From: Methanobacterium sp.
Lineage (GTDB): Archaea > Methanobacteriota > Methanobacteria > Methanobacteriales > Methanobacteriaceae
Reading direction: 5' to 3'
Length of the DNA stretch: 22,938 bases
NCBI GenBank assembly: GCA_015661405.1
Contig: JACWMK010000035.1
Span: 1 to 22,938, forward strand
Positions within the stretch are counted from its first letter, which is position 1. Each line of letters opens with the position of its first letter. Positions 8,337 to 15,822 of this stretch are shown here, piece by piece. The translations under genes were made by a program, and so were the position numbers. The notes under the pieces were generated by a model. The model was not told the origin of the DNA. It saw nothing but the letters and a program-made list of their open reading frames with translations, and did no database searches.

Positions 8337-9713
8337 TTATTTATCTTCTAAAATAATATCTATTTCCCTCAACCTACTTCTTATTAAATCAGATAATTCC
8401 CAATCTTTCCTTTCACGAAGTTTCTCTCTTACATCAACCATAACTTCAACCAAATCTTCTGTTTTATCATCGACACAAGGTTTAATATAGAATTCAAAAC
8501 CTAAAATCTCCCCAAATTCGATTAAAAGATTCTTAACATAAATTAAACTATTTTTAGAAATATTTCCATCATCTACTCCGCGATTAACATCTCTAATAAG
8601 ATTAAAAATAACAGATAACGCATTTGGAGTGTTAAAATCATTATTCATATTATCTAAAAAATCATGCTTAGCATTAAGCAATAAATTAGTATACTTAATA
8701 TCATTCTCATTGGATTCTGAAATATTAGAATCACGCAATTCATCTATAGTTTCAATTAACTTATAAATTCTATTCAAACTATTTCCAGATTGCTGAAGAG
8801 CAGATTCACTGAAATCAATAGGACTACGATAATGAGTGGATAATACAAAGAATCTGAAAACTTCCGGAGCATAATCTAGAAGGATCTCCCTGATAGTTAT
8901 AAAATTGCCCAATGATTTAGACATCTTTTCCCCACTAACATTTAAAAAACCAGTATGCATCCAATAACGCACCATAGGTTTATCTCCAGATGCTGATTCC
9001 ATCTGAGCAATCTCAGCTTCATGATGAGGGAAGATTAAATCCAAGCCACCACCATGAATATCATATTTATATCCCAAATATTCCTCGGTAATGGCAGTAT
9101 CTTCAATATGCCATCCTGGCCTGCCAACACCCCATGGAGAATTCCAGAATGGTTCATCATTCTTTATTTTCCATAAAGCAAAATCACCAGGATTTCTCTT
9201 ACTATCATTAAATATCCTATGTACAGTTAACTCCTCAATATTACGTCGAGAAAGTTTTCCAAAATCTGGAAATTTAGATATATCAAAATAAACTCCCGAA
9301 TCTGTTACATATGCAAAACTTTTATCAATTAAAGTATTAATTTGTTGTATGATTTCTGGGACGTGTTCTGTAGCGCGTGCGTATAAATTCACGTTTTCCA
9401 CACCTAGAAGTTTCATATCCTCCATATATTTCTTTTCAAATTTCCTTGCAAGTTTAACTGGATCAATATTAAGTTCTAATGCCCTTTTGATTATTTTATC
9501 ATCTACATCGGTGATATTCTGCAAATAAAAGACACTGAATCCATTATACTTCAAATAGCGAGCTATAACATCAAATGATATGTAAGTTCTTGCATGGCCA
9601 ACATGGGAGTTATCATAAACCGTAGGACCGCAAACAAATAATTTAACCCTATTTTCATGCATGGGCTTGAATTCTTCCTTTTTTTGGGTCATAGTATTGA
9701 ATATTTTTAACAT
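8337..9713 (-). CDS. cysS: Cysteinyl-tRNA synthetase
   Basis: This class I aminoacyl-tRNA synthetase charges tRNA-Cys with cysteine. The HIGH-type signature is HVGHARTY, the KMSKS loop is GEKMSKSLGN, and the zinc-site residues are in LFVCGPTVYD and FPHHEAEIAQ. The product is about 458 residues, normal for CysS. I start it at the ATG at 9713 (MLKIFNTMTQKK), because that matches the usual CysS N-terminus and has AGGA about 9 bases upstream; an in-frame ATG at 9743 would add ten non-conserved residues. A tRNA-Cys gene lies about 210 bases upstream on the same strand. Having CysRS means this organism need not rely on the SepRS/SepCysS route. Confidence 0.96.
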   Translation of the reverse strand: MLKIFNTMTQKKEEFKPMHENRVKLFVCGPTVYDNSHVGHARTYISFDVIARYLKYNGFSVFYLQNITDVDDKIIKRALELNIDPVKLARKFEKKYMEDMKLLGVENVNLYARATEHVPEIIQQINTLIDKSFAYVTDSGVYFDISKFPDFGKLSRRNIEELTVHRIFNDSKRNPGDFALWKIKNDEPFWNSPWGVGRPGWHIEDTAITEEYLGYKYDIHGGGLDLIFPHHEAEIAQMESASGDKPMVRYWMHTGFLNVSGEKMSKSLGNFITIREILLDYAPEVFRFFVLSTHYRSPIDFSESALQQSGNSLNRIYKLIETIDELRDSNISESNENDIKYTNLLLNAKHDFLDNMNNDFNTPNALSVIFNLIRDVNRGVDDGNISKNSLIYVKNLLIEFGEILGFEFYIKPCVDDKTEDLVEVMVDVREKLRERKDWELSDLIRSRLREIDIILEDK

Positions 9714-9923
9714 ACTAACATTTCCTACAAATAAATGATTCATAAAAATCTGATATAAAAAAATCTAATCTAACTTTATTATAAATTTTATTATGCTATT
9801 ACTAATAAAAATGATATTCCTTGAAATCAATACTCAAATATTTTTTTTATGATAAATAGTGATTCAAAAAATTAGTATTTTTTTCTAAGAATTTCTATAA
9901 TATTCATAAAAGCTTTAATTTAA

Positions 9924-9994
9924 AGCCGAGATTGGGATTTGAACCCAAGTATAGTGGTCTGCAGCCACTCACCTAGCCGCTCGGTCATCTCGGC
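9924..9994 (-). tRNA. tRNA-Cys (anticodon GCA)
   Basis: On the minus strand the 7-bp acceptor stem GCCGAGA/TCTCGGC pairs fully. The anticodon arm is AGTGG-CTGCAGA-CCACT with anticodon GCA. The T arm is TTGGG-TTCAAAT-CCCAA. The discriminator base is U, the usual identity element of tRNA-Cys. CCA is not encoded. No intron is visible. Confidence 0.95.
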
Positions 9995-10036
9995 AAAAAT
10001 AATATTACAATAATATTTAATTATTTAATTGAATTT

Positions 10037-10050
10037 CATATAAATATTTA
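10037..10050 (-). promoter_or_regulatory. Likely TATA box of the tRNA-Cys gene
   Basis: The minus-strand AAATATTTATATG, about 45-55 bases upstream of the mature tRNA 5' end, fits an archaeal TATA box. It is preceded by a GC-containing CCGGT stretch in otherwise AT-only spacer. Confidence 0.45.
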
Positions 10051-10213
10051 CCGGACTATATTTAATTGTATAATATTCAGATTATAAATAGTAGAAAATT
10101 TTTTAAAAATATCCAATTTAAATTCGTAGATTTTTAACAAATGAAAATGTGAATAAAACAAAATTTTAAAAAATGGCAGTATATCCACCTTTAAATCTTA
10201 TTCCTCTACGAGT

Positions 10214-10250
10214 ATAAAAAAGGATTGGATTTAAATATTTCAAACCCAAT
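10214..10250 (-). terminator. Stem-loop plus T-tract after the PatB-like gene
   Basis: On the minus strand, ATTGGGTTT (10250-10242) pairs with AAATCCAAT (10232-10224), with one G-U pair, and is followed by CCTTTTTTAT. It lies about 55 bases past the stop of the aminotransferase-fold gene and reads as its terminator. The rest of 9995-10303 has no gene that I can see. Confidence 0.5.
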
Positions 10251-10303
10251 TCTCATTAAGTTTAAGTAGGGATTTTTATTTACAACTCAAATAATTGAAC
10301 CAC

Positions 10304-11500
10304 CTATAAACTATTCACTGCAGATTCAATTCTTTTTAATGCTTCTTCAAGTGTAATTTTGGGACATGCTATGTTCATTCTCATGAACCCTGCGCCAGCT
10401 TCGCCAAAAATGAATCCGTCTTCTAGACCTACTTTTGCTTTCTCTTTCATGAAACTACTTAGAGCAAATTTATCCATATTTAAACCGCGACAATCCAGCC
10501 AGATTAAGTATGTTCCCTGCGGTTGAATTACCTTTATTTCTGGAATTTTTTTGGTTAAATACTCTTTTAAAAAATCTAGATTTTCTTGTAAATAATCTAG
10601 CATTTGTTTTAACCAATCATCTCCATATCGATAGGCTGTTTCCATAGCAGTATAACCAAACAAGTTAAGACTCGGTACAATACCTGATTGTGTATTGATG
10701 AAGTCCTCACGAATCTTCTTATTTGGGATGATAATGGAAGAAACATCTAGACCTGCTAGGTTGAATGTCTTACTGGGGGACATACAAACTATACAGTTCT
10801 GCTCAAACTCTTGTGAAATAGAAGCAAAAGGAGTATGTCGATGATTATCAAAGAGGATTTCACAATGAATTTCATCTGAAATAACGACTGCCCCATTATT
10901 TATAGCGATCTCTCCCATTCTAATTATTTCTTCACGTTTCCAGAGACGCCCCACAGGATTATGTGGATTACAGAATATTATAGTCTTTACACGACTTGGA
11001 CCTCTTAAACGCCCAGTTTTAGGTTGAAATTTACGTTCCAAGTCATCATAATCTATTTCATAACGACCATTAATTAATCTAAGACCATTATTTACTATTT
11101 GACAACCACTATTAGTAACAGCTGGGAAAAATGGATGATAAACCGGTTCTTGCAGTATAACTTCATCACCAGGATGAGTAAGGGAACGGATAGCAACATG
11201 CAGGGCTGGAACCACCCCGGGGGTAAAAACTATCCATTCTGGCTTGATTTTCCATTTGAATTTTCGCCACATTCGTTCTACTACAGAATCTAAGACACTG
11301 GAGCCTGGTTTAGTATAACCGTAAAAGGGATGTTCTGCTCGTTTCTTAATAGCATCTGCAATGGGCTGTGCAACTGGAAAATCCATATCTGCAACCCACA
11401 TGGGAATCAAATCTTCACTTCCAAAGATAGATTGAACCATATCCCATTTTAAGCAATCAGTTTTTTTTCTATCACATACTTGATTGAAATCATATTTCAT
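10304..11500 (-). CDS. MalY/PatB-type PLP enzyme (probable cystathionine beta-lyase / C-S lyase)
   Basis: This 398-residue fold-type I PLP enzyme shows the MalY/PatB hallmarks: an N-terminal CLKWDMV and PMWVADMDFP (33-42), FYGYT (59-63), NPHNPVGR (178-185), SDEIHCE (208-214, with the Asp that contacts the PLP ring nitrogen), and SPSKTFNLAG with the PLP-binding K244. The family cleaves C-S bonds: cystathionine to homocysteine, pyruvate and ammonia, or cysteine to sulfide. Given cysE, cysK, cysS and tRNA-Cys nearby, transsulfuration from cysteine to homocysteine or sulfide release is likely. No cystathionine gamma-synthase gene is present in the window. A TATA box and AGGAGAT precede it. A side role as an aminotransferase cannot be excluded. 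Confidence 0.87.
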   Translation of the reverse strand: MKYDFNQVCDRKKTDCLKWDMVQSIFGSEDLIPMWVADMDFPVAQPIADAIKKRAEHPFYGYTKPGSSVLDSVVERMWRKFKWKIKPEWIVFTPGVVPALHVAIRSLTHPGDEVILQEPVYHPFFPAVTNSGCQIVNNGLRLINGRYEIDYDDLERKFQPKTGRLRGPSRVKTIIFCNPHNPVGRLWKREEIIRMGEIAINNGAVVISDEIHCEILFDNHRHTPFASISQEFEQNCIVCMSPSKTFNLAGLDVSSIIIPNKKIREDFINTQSGIVPSLNLFGYTAMETAYRYGDDWLKQMLDYLQENLDFLKEYLTKKIPEIKVIQPQGTYLIWLDCRGLNMDKFALSSFMKEKAKVGLEDGFIFGEAGAGFMRMNIACPKITLEEALKRIESAVNSL

Positions 11501-11562
11501 AAATTTTATCTCCTAAAAATTATTATGAGAGTTCTATTATTCAATTTCAGGCTACATATAAT

Positions 11563-11575
11563 CTATTATATAGTT
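11563..11575 (-). promoter_or_regulatory. Probable TATA box of the PatB-like gene
   Basis: The minus-strand AACTATATAATAG lies about 65-75 bases upstream of the ATG at 11500, giving a predicted leader of roughly 40 bases that includes the Shine-Dalgarno AGGAGAT close to 11510. Confidence 0.4.
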
Positions 11576-11825
11576 AAATCTATGAACATTATTAAATTGT
11601 AAAATTTCAAAAAAACTATTGTATGATTTTAGCAGCCAAATAACCTGCTGACATATTAATAAGTAAAAAAAAGCGTTTCTCAGACTAAATTTTTAGTCCA
11701 TTTAAAGTATATAAATTCAGTAATATTATAATTTTATAATTTAAAATAAATATTCATTAAATTTAACAGAAAAATAACTACTATGAACTTAAGATATGTT
11801 AAATAATAAATTTAATTTCTAAAAA
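11576..11825. other. Gene-free spacer between the HTH regulator and the PatB-like gene
   Basis: No ORF is supported here. The one notable element is a near-perfect palindrome, GACTAAA-TT-TTTAGTC, at 11683-11698. It could be a hairpin in the transcript leaving the HTH gene or a protein-binding site. The ATAAC-N4-GTTAT palindrome is absent. Confidence 0.4.
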
Positions 11826-12206
11826 TTAACATAAATTAGAATTTGAACCCATACAAGCTGTGCAATTCGTAGGTAATTTATCTTTCTCATGATGCAATTG
11901 ACAAATCACTTCTTCTGCCTTTATTTTTCTACAAATCTCACACATTTTAGGTATAATATCACGATGGTCTGCTTTTCCATCCACTAGATCCTTTGCAAAT
12001 TCATTTATCATATCATGGATTTCAGGCTCGAATTTAATTCCGTGCCCTCTTTTATCACTAATGTATTGTGAAATTGCAGGTTGAGTTATATCTAAAACCG
12101 CAGAAACCTGTTTTTGCGTCATACCTAAATTTAAAAGTTCTTTAGTTAAATCTGATCTTATCGATGGAATAACATACCATACCACTACTTCACAAGGAGG
12201 TCTCAT
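11826..12206 (-). CDS. COG2522-type HTH regulator with C-terminal cysteine cluster
   Basis: This 126-residue protein starts MRPPCEVVVWYVIPSIR, the characteristic opening of the archaeal COG2522 family of XRE-type regulators. The helix-turn-helix lies at about 28-50 (MTQKQVSAVL, TQPAISQYIS). The C-terminal part carries C89-x2-C92, C102, H105/H106, C115-x2-C118 and C126, enough to bind a metal or an iron-sulfur cluster, which suggests redox, metal or sulfur sensing. Cys5 near the N-terminus is also present. It lies 87 bases downstream of cysE on the same strand, so it could be co-transcribed with cysK-cysE. I infer it as a candidate to bind the palindromes in front of cysK and the ABC genes; nothing in the sequence proves that pairing. 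Confidence 0.83.
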   Translation of the reverse strand: MRPPCEVVVWYVIPSIRSDLTKELLNLGMTQKQVSAVLDITQPAISQYISDKRGHGIKFEPEIHDMINEFAKDLVDGKADHRDIIPKMCEICRKIKAEEVICQLHHEKDKLPTNCTACMGSNSNLC

Positions 12207-12293
12207 CTTCCTTCATCACCTTTATTTTTTTTTGATTATTTGATTGATTTTTTAGTATAAATTTTTCTTTTAAGTTAAAATTTTTTATATTAT

Positions 12294-13007
12294 TTATATT
12301 CCGGCTCCTTCAGCGAATATTTCTTCCATTTCCGTTTTTCTGCTCATTATACTATTAATTTTTATAATATCCGTAGTCATGCCTAATGCTCTTAATTCTC
12401 TCTCTATATTATCCTGGCGTTCCAATATTAAGCGGATAACTTCAGCAACGGGATCGGGTAATTCTCCATGATCCAAGTCAATTGCATATTTCCTTTTCTC
12501 TTTAACATTTCTTCCAGGAATTCCTACCACGGTCGCGCCATTGGGCACTGATTTTAAAACCACGGATCCAGCTCCTACTTTAGAGTAATCTCCAATTTTA
12601 ATGTCACCAATAATTTTTGCTCCTGAACCTATTACCACTCCGCTTCCAATGGTGGGATGTCTTTTCTTTTTCTCTAGACTGGTACCGCCGAGGACGACTC
12701 CTTGATAAATTAGTACATCATCACCAACTTCAGCAGTTTCTCCTATCACTACTCCCATTCCATGGTCAATGAAAACTCGCTTTCCTATGGTTGCGCCGGG
12801 ATGTATTTCAATTCCGGTTAAAAGACGACCGAGAGCTGAGAAGAATCGGCCAGTAAATAAATGATTACGAATCCAGAACCAGTTTGCTAATCTATAAAAC
12901 CAAATAGCATGTAATCCAGGGTAAAGAAAAAATATCTCTAAACTGCTTTTTGCAGCGGGATCTCTTGAATAAACCGTTTGCATATCTTCTTTTATCCGTT
13001 CAAACAT
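12294..13007 (-). CDS. cysE: Serine O-acetyltransferase
   Basis: It transfers acetyl from acetyl-CoA to serine, giving O-acetylserine for CysK. The 237-residue chain has the helical N-terminal domain (RDPAAKSSLEIFFLYPGLHA), then left-handed beta-helix hexapeptides including EIHPGATIGKRVFIDHGMG with the catalytic His82, and GVVLGGTS. A C-terminal tail follows GIPGRNV. The last residues are EGAGI; a terminal Ile after Gly is what docks into the CysK active site in the cysteine synthase complex. The ATG at 13007 has GGAGG about 10 bases upstream. It follows cysK by about 90 bases on the same strand, separated by a hairpin and T-tract. The shape is the shorter bacterial EpsC/CysE type. Confidence 0.95.
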   Translation of the reverse strand: MFERIKEDMQTVYSRDPAAKSSLEIFFLYPGLHAIWFYRLANWFWIRNHLFTGRFFSALGRLLTGIEIHPGATIGKRVFIDHGMGVVIGETAEVGDDVLIYQGVVLGGTSLEKKKRHPTIGSGVVIGSGAKIIGDIKIGDYSKVGAGSVVLKSVPNGATVVGIPGRNVKEKRKYAIDLDHGELPDPVAEVIRLILERQDNIERELRALGMTTDIIKINSIMSRKTEMEEIFAEGAGI

Positions 13008-13051
13008 GGATCTTGATCCTCCATAAATAGAACTTTTTTTTTAATTTAATA

Positions 13052-13085
13052 AAAAAAAATATTTAATGCATTTATTGCATTAAAT
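13052..13085 (-). terminator. Hairpin and T-tract between cysK and cysE
   Basis: A perfect 10-bp inverted repeat, ATTTAATGCA (13061-13070) and TGCATTAAAT (13076-13085), with a 5-nt loop lies just past the cysK stop. It is followed on the minus strand by ATTTTTTTTT. It looks like a terminator or partial attenuator that would lower cysE expression relative to cysK. Confidence 0.6.
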
Positions 13086-13098
13086 AGTTCTAGGTTTT

Positions 13099-14085
13099 TT
13101 ATATTTGTGGGATTGTGTCTTCGTATTCTTTGTAAATTTCCTCAAATACCCATTCAACACTTAAATAACGTTCACCAGTATCTGGGAGAACCACTACTAT
13201 TTGTTTTCCTTCATTTTCTGGCCTTTTACCCAGTTCAAGAGCAGCCCAGGTTGCTGCTCCGGAGGATATGCCTGCAAGTATTCCTTCCTCTTTGGCAAGT
13301 CTTAGTAATGTGTGTCCAGCGTCTTCATCTTTAACTGGAATAATTTCATCAACCAGATCAGGTCTGTAAACATCTGGTATAAATCCTGCACCTATACCCT
13401 GTATTCTGTGAGGTCCTTTATCTTTTCCAGCTAAAACCTGTGAAGTTATAGGTTCAACAGCGACTGCTTTAAATTCAGGTTTTCTTTGTTTAATTACTTC
13501 TGCAACTCCACTTATTGTTCCACCAGTACCTACACCAGCAACTAATATATCCACTCCACCATCGGTATCTCTCCAAATTTCTTCCGCAGTGGTTTCACGG
13601 TGTATTCTTGGGTTTGCAGGGTTTTTAAATTGCTGTGGGAGCACTGCATTTGGTATTTCTTTAGCTAGCTCTTCTGCTTTTGCTATTGCACCAGGCATAC
13701 CATTTGCACCAGGTGTCAATATTATTTCTGCACCAAAAGTTGCTAAAAGCTTTCTTCTCTCCAGGGACATAGTGTCAGGCATAGTAAGTATAAGCTTGTA
13801 ACCTTTAGCTGCTGCCACAAATGCAAGCGCTATTCCAGTGTTACCACTGGTAGGTTCAATTAAAACCGAATTTTCATTTATTGCACCAGCTTCTTCTCCT
13901 GCCTCAATCAAAGCTACTCCAATCCTATCTTTTACACTTCCTAAAGGATTGAAAGATTCCAGTTTTGCAATAATATCTGCATTTACTCCTTCCGCTATTC
14001 TGTTAAGCCTTACTAAAGGAGTATTTCCAATTAATTCTGTTGAATCGTTAGCGATTCCTCTTGTTAATTCAGGTATTTTAACCAT
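13099..14085 (-). CDS. cysK: Cysteine synthase A (O-acetylserine sulfhydrylase)
   Basis: A fold-type II PLP enzyme making cysteine from O-acetylserine and sulfide. The 328-residue chain has NTPLVRLNRI, the PLP lysine K52 in NPLGSVKDRIG, the substrate-binding TSGNTG (79-84), the phosphate-binding GVGTGGTISG (184-193) and PDTGERYLS near the C-terminus. It is a CysK/CysM-class enzyme, not a cystathionine synthase, since no CBS domain is attached. The partner cysE follows on the same strand. Two perfect ATAAC-N4-GTTAT palindromes bracket the presumed TATA box 41-72 bases upstream, so transcription is probably repressed by a dedicated factor. Confidence 0.95.
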   Translation of the reverse strand: MVKIPELTRGIANDSTELIGNTPLVRLNRIAEGVNADIIAKLESFNPLGSVKDRIGVALIEAGEEAGAINENSVLIEPTSGNTGIALAFVAAAKGYKLILTMPDTMSLERRKLLATFGAEIILTPGANGMPGAIAKAEELAKEIPNAVLPQQFKNPANPRIHRETTAEEIWRDTDGGVDILVAGVGTGGTISGVAEVIKQRKPEFKAVAVEPITSQVLAGKDKGPHRIQGIGAGFIPDVYRPDLVDEIIPVKDEDAGHTLLRLAKEEGILAGISSGAATWAALELGKRPENEGKQIVVVLPDTGERYLSVEWVFEEIYKEYEDTIPQI

Positions 14086-14125
14086 ATTTTTTTCACCAGT
14101 TTTTTTTATTATCTACTATTAATAT

Positions 14126-14157
14126 ATAACTATCGTTATATATATAACAATCGTTAT
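14126..14157 (-). promoter_or_regulatory. Tandem operator bracketing the cysK TATA box
   Basis: Two perfect copies of ATAAC-N4-GTTAT lie at 14126-14139 and 14144-14157, with centres 18 bases apart. The minus-strand TATATATATAA between and overlapping them, about 50-60 bases upstream of the cysK ATG, is the best TATA box. Protein bound here would block TBP, so a repressor is the simplest reading. Confidence 0.75.
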
Positions 14158-14263
14158 AACAGAATCATTTATAAAACTTTCGATCTAAAAAAGAATAATA
14201 TTTCATGATCTTAAGGATCGATAAGTGAGTCATATTTTATCATTCCCCAAATTTTTGAATTTT

Positions 14264-14277
14264 ATAACAATAGTTAT
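14264..14277 (-). promoter_or_regulatory. Third upstream copy of the cysK operator palindrome
   Basis: ATAACAATAGTTAT is a perfect match to the palindrome, about 120 bases upstream of the nearest cysK operator. It might serve as an auxiliary site. The rest of the 14086-14421 spacer contains no supported gene. Confidence 0.6.
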
Positions 14278-14421
14278 ATTTTTTTTTGTATATAAAATTT
14301 ATTCAAATAGTATTCATCAATGGAATGACTAAATAATTGCCTTAATTTTAATTTATGGTTCTAAAAAAAAATATAAAAAAAATAAATATTCAAAGGCTTA
14401 AAAATTATTTATAAGCTTAGC

Positions 14422-15339
14422 CTAATTTACCACTGCCCATGCAATATGTGCATGCTCCCACGCATGAAGCCCATCAGTACGTCCTTGGAAATAACGCTTT
14501 TGAATATCAGATGGACTTAAATTTTCACATAAATGTAAACCAATATTTTCAAGTTCTACCCCAAGTTTAGAGGGTTCAAAACCTGTTTTTAAAGGCTCAT
14601 TTTGACTACTCAAAAACTCTATTTGTTTTAGTACACGTTCAGATGCTTTTTCAGGAACATATGCGTCAGTGTCAAAATAATCGAAAATAATCGAACTACC
14701 AGGTGGTGCAATATTAGTAATATTTTGCATTGTATCAAACACCACATCCCTTGACAAATAATATGTAACACCAAGCCAACTAAAAAAGCTCAGATCCTGA
14801 GTCACATAAGATGAATTTTTTAGTACTATCTCCAAACTATCCTTTGTAAAATCTAAAGGAATGAAATTTAATTGTGGTGGAAGTTTCCACCCCAATTCAG
14901 CAAGACGATTGCATTTAAAAGCTTGAGTTGCAGGATGATCAATTTCAAATATCTTAAGTTTTTTTAAAATATTTGAGCCTCGAAACGGAAAAGTATCAAT
15001 TCCAGCACCAAGAATCACATATTGATCTAAACCATGATGAACAACTTTTAATAGAATATCTTCAGTGTATCTAGCACGACTTACCACAAGTGGAGTAGCA
15101 ACCCATGAATGCATCATCCAATCCAATGATTTCTTATGGTCATTTAATAATGCAGCTTTTTCAGGATCCAAATACTCAAATCTATTCACTCATTGATTAA
15201 CGATGAATGAACATTCGTCTTCAGTGAGTAATTGCAAAGCTAAAAAATCATCAAAAATCTTTGAATTATCATTAATTGAATGATAACCCCTAGAAAAAGC
15301 TGTAATTAATGCAGTACGGCTTAATTGATTTTTCTCCAT
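14422..15339 (-). pseudogene. LCMT/Ppm-type SAM methyltransferase interrupted by an in-frame TGA
   Basis: Two adjacent stretches in the same frame make one protein. The first, from ATG 15339, encodes 49 residues starting MEKNQLSRTALITAFSRGYH; the SRTA and FDDFLALQLL segments are typical of the Ppm1/LCMT-like O-methyltransferase family. It stops at a TGA (15192-15190). Coding resumes with the very next codon, a GTG at 15189: 255 residues including the SAM-binding VILGAGIDTFPFR and FEIDHP, ending HIAWAVVN. Joined through the TGA the product is 305 residues, the usual length. One TGG-to-TGA change (Trp to stop) explains it. The family methylates carboxyl or hydroxyl groups of small molecules; the substrate is unknown. 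Alternatives are sequence error, UGA readthrough, or translation of the C-terminal part from the GTG. Confidence 0.75.
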
Positions 15340-15364
15340 ATTTAACCTTATCACTAATATATTA

Positions 15365-15754
15365 TCAAGATTTTATAGATTGTAAGTATTCAGACCGGCT
15401 GACGTTTCCAATCACTACCCCAACTAAAACCGCTATAATATCATAAACTAGAAGTGTTAACAGTGCTTCGATTAAACCAATAGTTGTATATGATGATAGC
15501 AATCCATTTATGTATATTTGTATTAATAGTATTATAATGGTCACAATACCCGTTATAAGAGCTAAAATAACTCCGTTAATTAATACATTCCTTATTTTAA
15601 CATTAATTAAAAAGCCTAGAGCAATTCCTCCCAGTAAAAAACCGAAGAGCGAATTTTCTCCACCTTGCGTTGCAGTAGCTAACAATAAATAAATAGCTAA
15701 GATAATTGCAATGCCTATTAATTGTGGCCTCCATTTAATTATTGATTCAACCAT
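15365..15754 (-). CDS. Small four-helix membrane protein, DUF5518-like
   Basis: This 129-residue, highly hydrophobic protein has four predicted membrane segments at about 11-26, 35-50, 57-80 and 90-118. Glycine-rich stretches (GFLLGGIALGFLI, VGVVIGNVS) are typical of DUF5518 proteins, which are common in Methanobacterium-like genomes and have no known function. A strong GGGAGAGAG lies just upstream of the ATG at 15754. It follows the NifK-like gene by about 70 bases on the same strand but shows no functional link. Family assignment is from overall character and is moderately sure. Confidence 0.7.
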   Translation of the reverse strand: MVESIIKWRPQLIGIAIILAIYLLLATATQGGENSLFGFLLGGIALGFLINVKIRNVLINGVILALITGIVTIIILLIQIYINGLLSSYTTIGLIEALLTLLVYDIIAVLVGVVIGNVSRSEYLQSIKS

Positions 15755-15822
15755 AAACTTCTCTCTCCCTAAAAAAATTTTAATAATTAAATTTTTACAA
15801 AATCCTATTATAATGTAATATA

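Noticed and set aside
15187..15195. In-frame TGA as a selenocysteine codon in the methyltransferase
   Set aside because: No selenoprotein family of this type is known to me, no convincing SECIS-like structure was seen, and flanking sequence fits a Trp codon.
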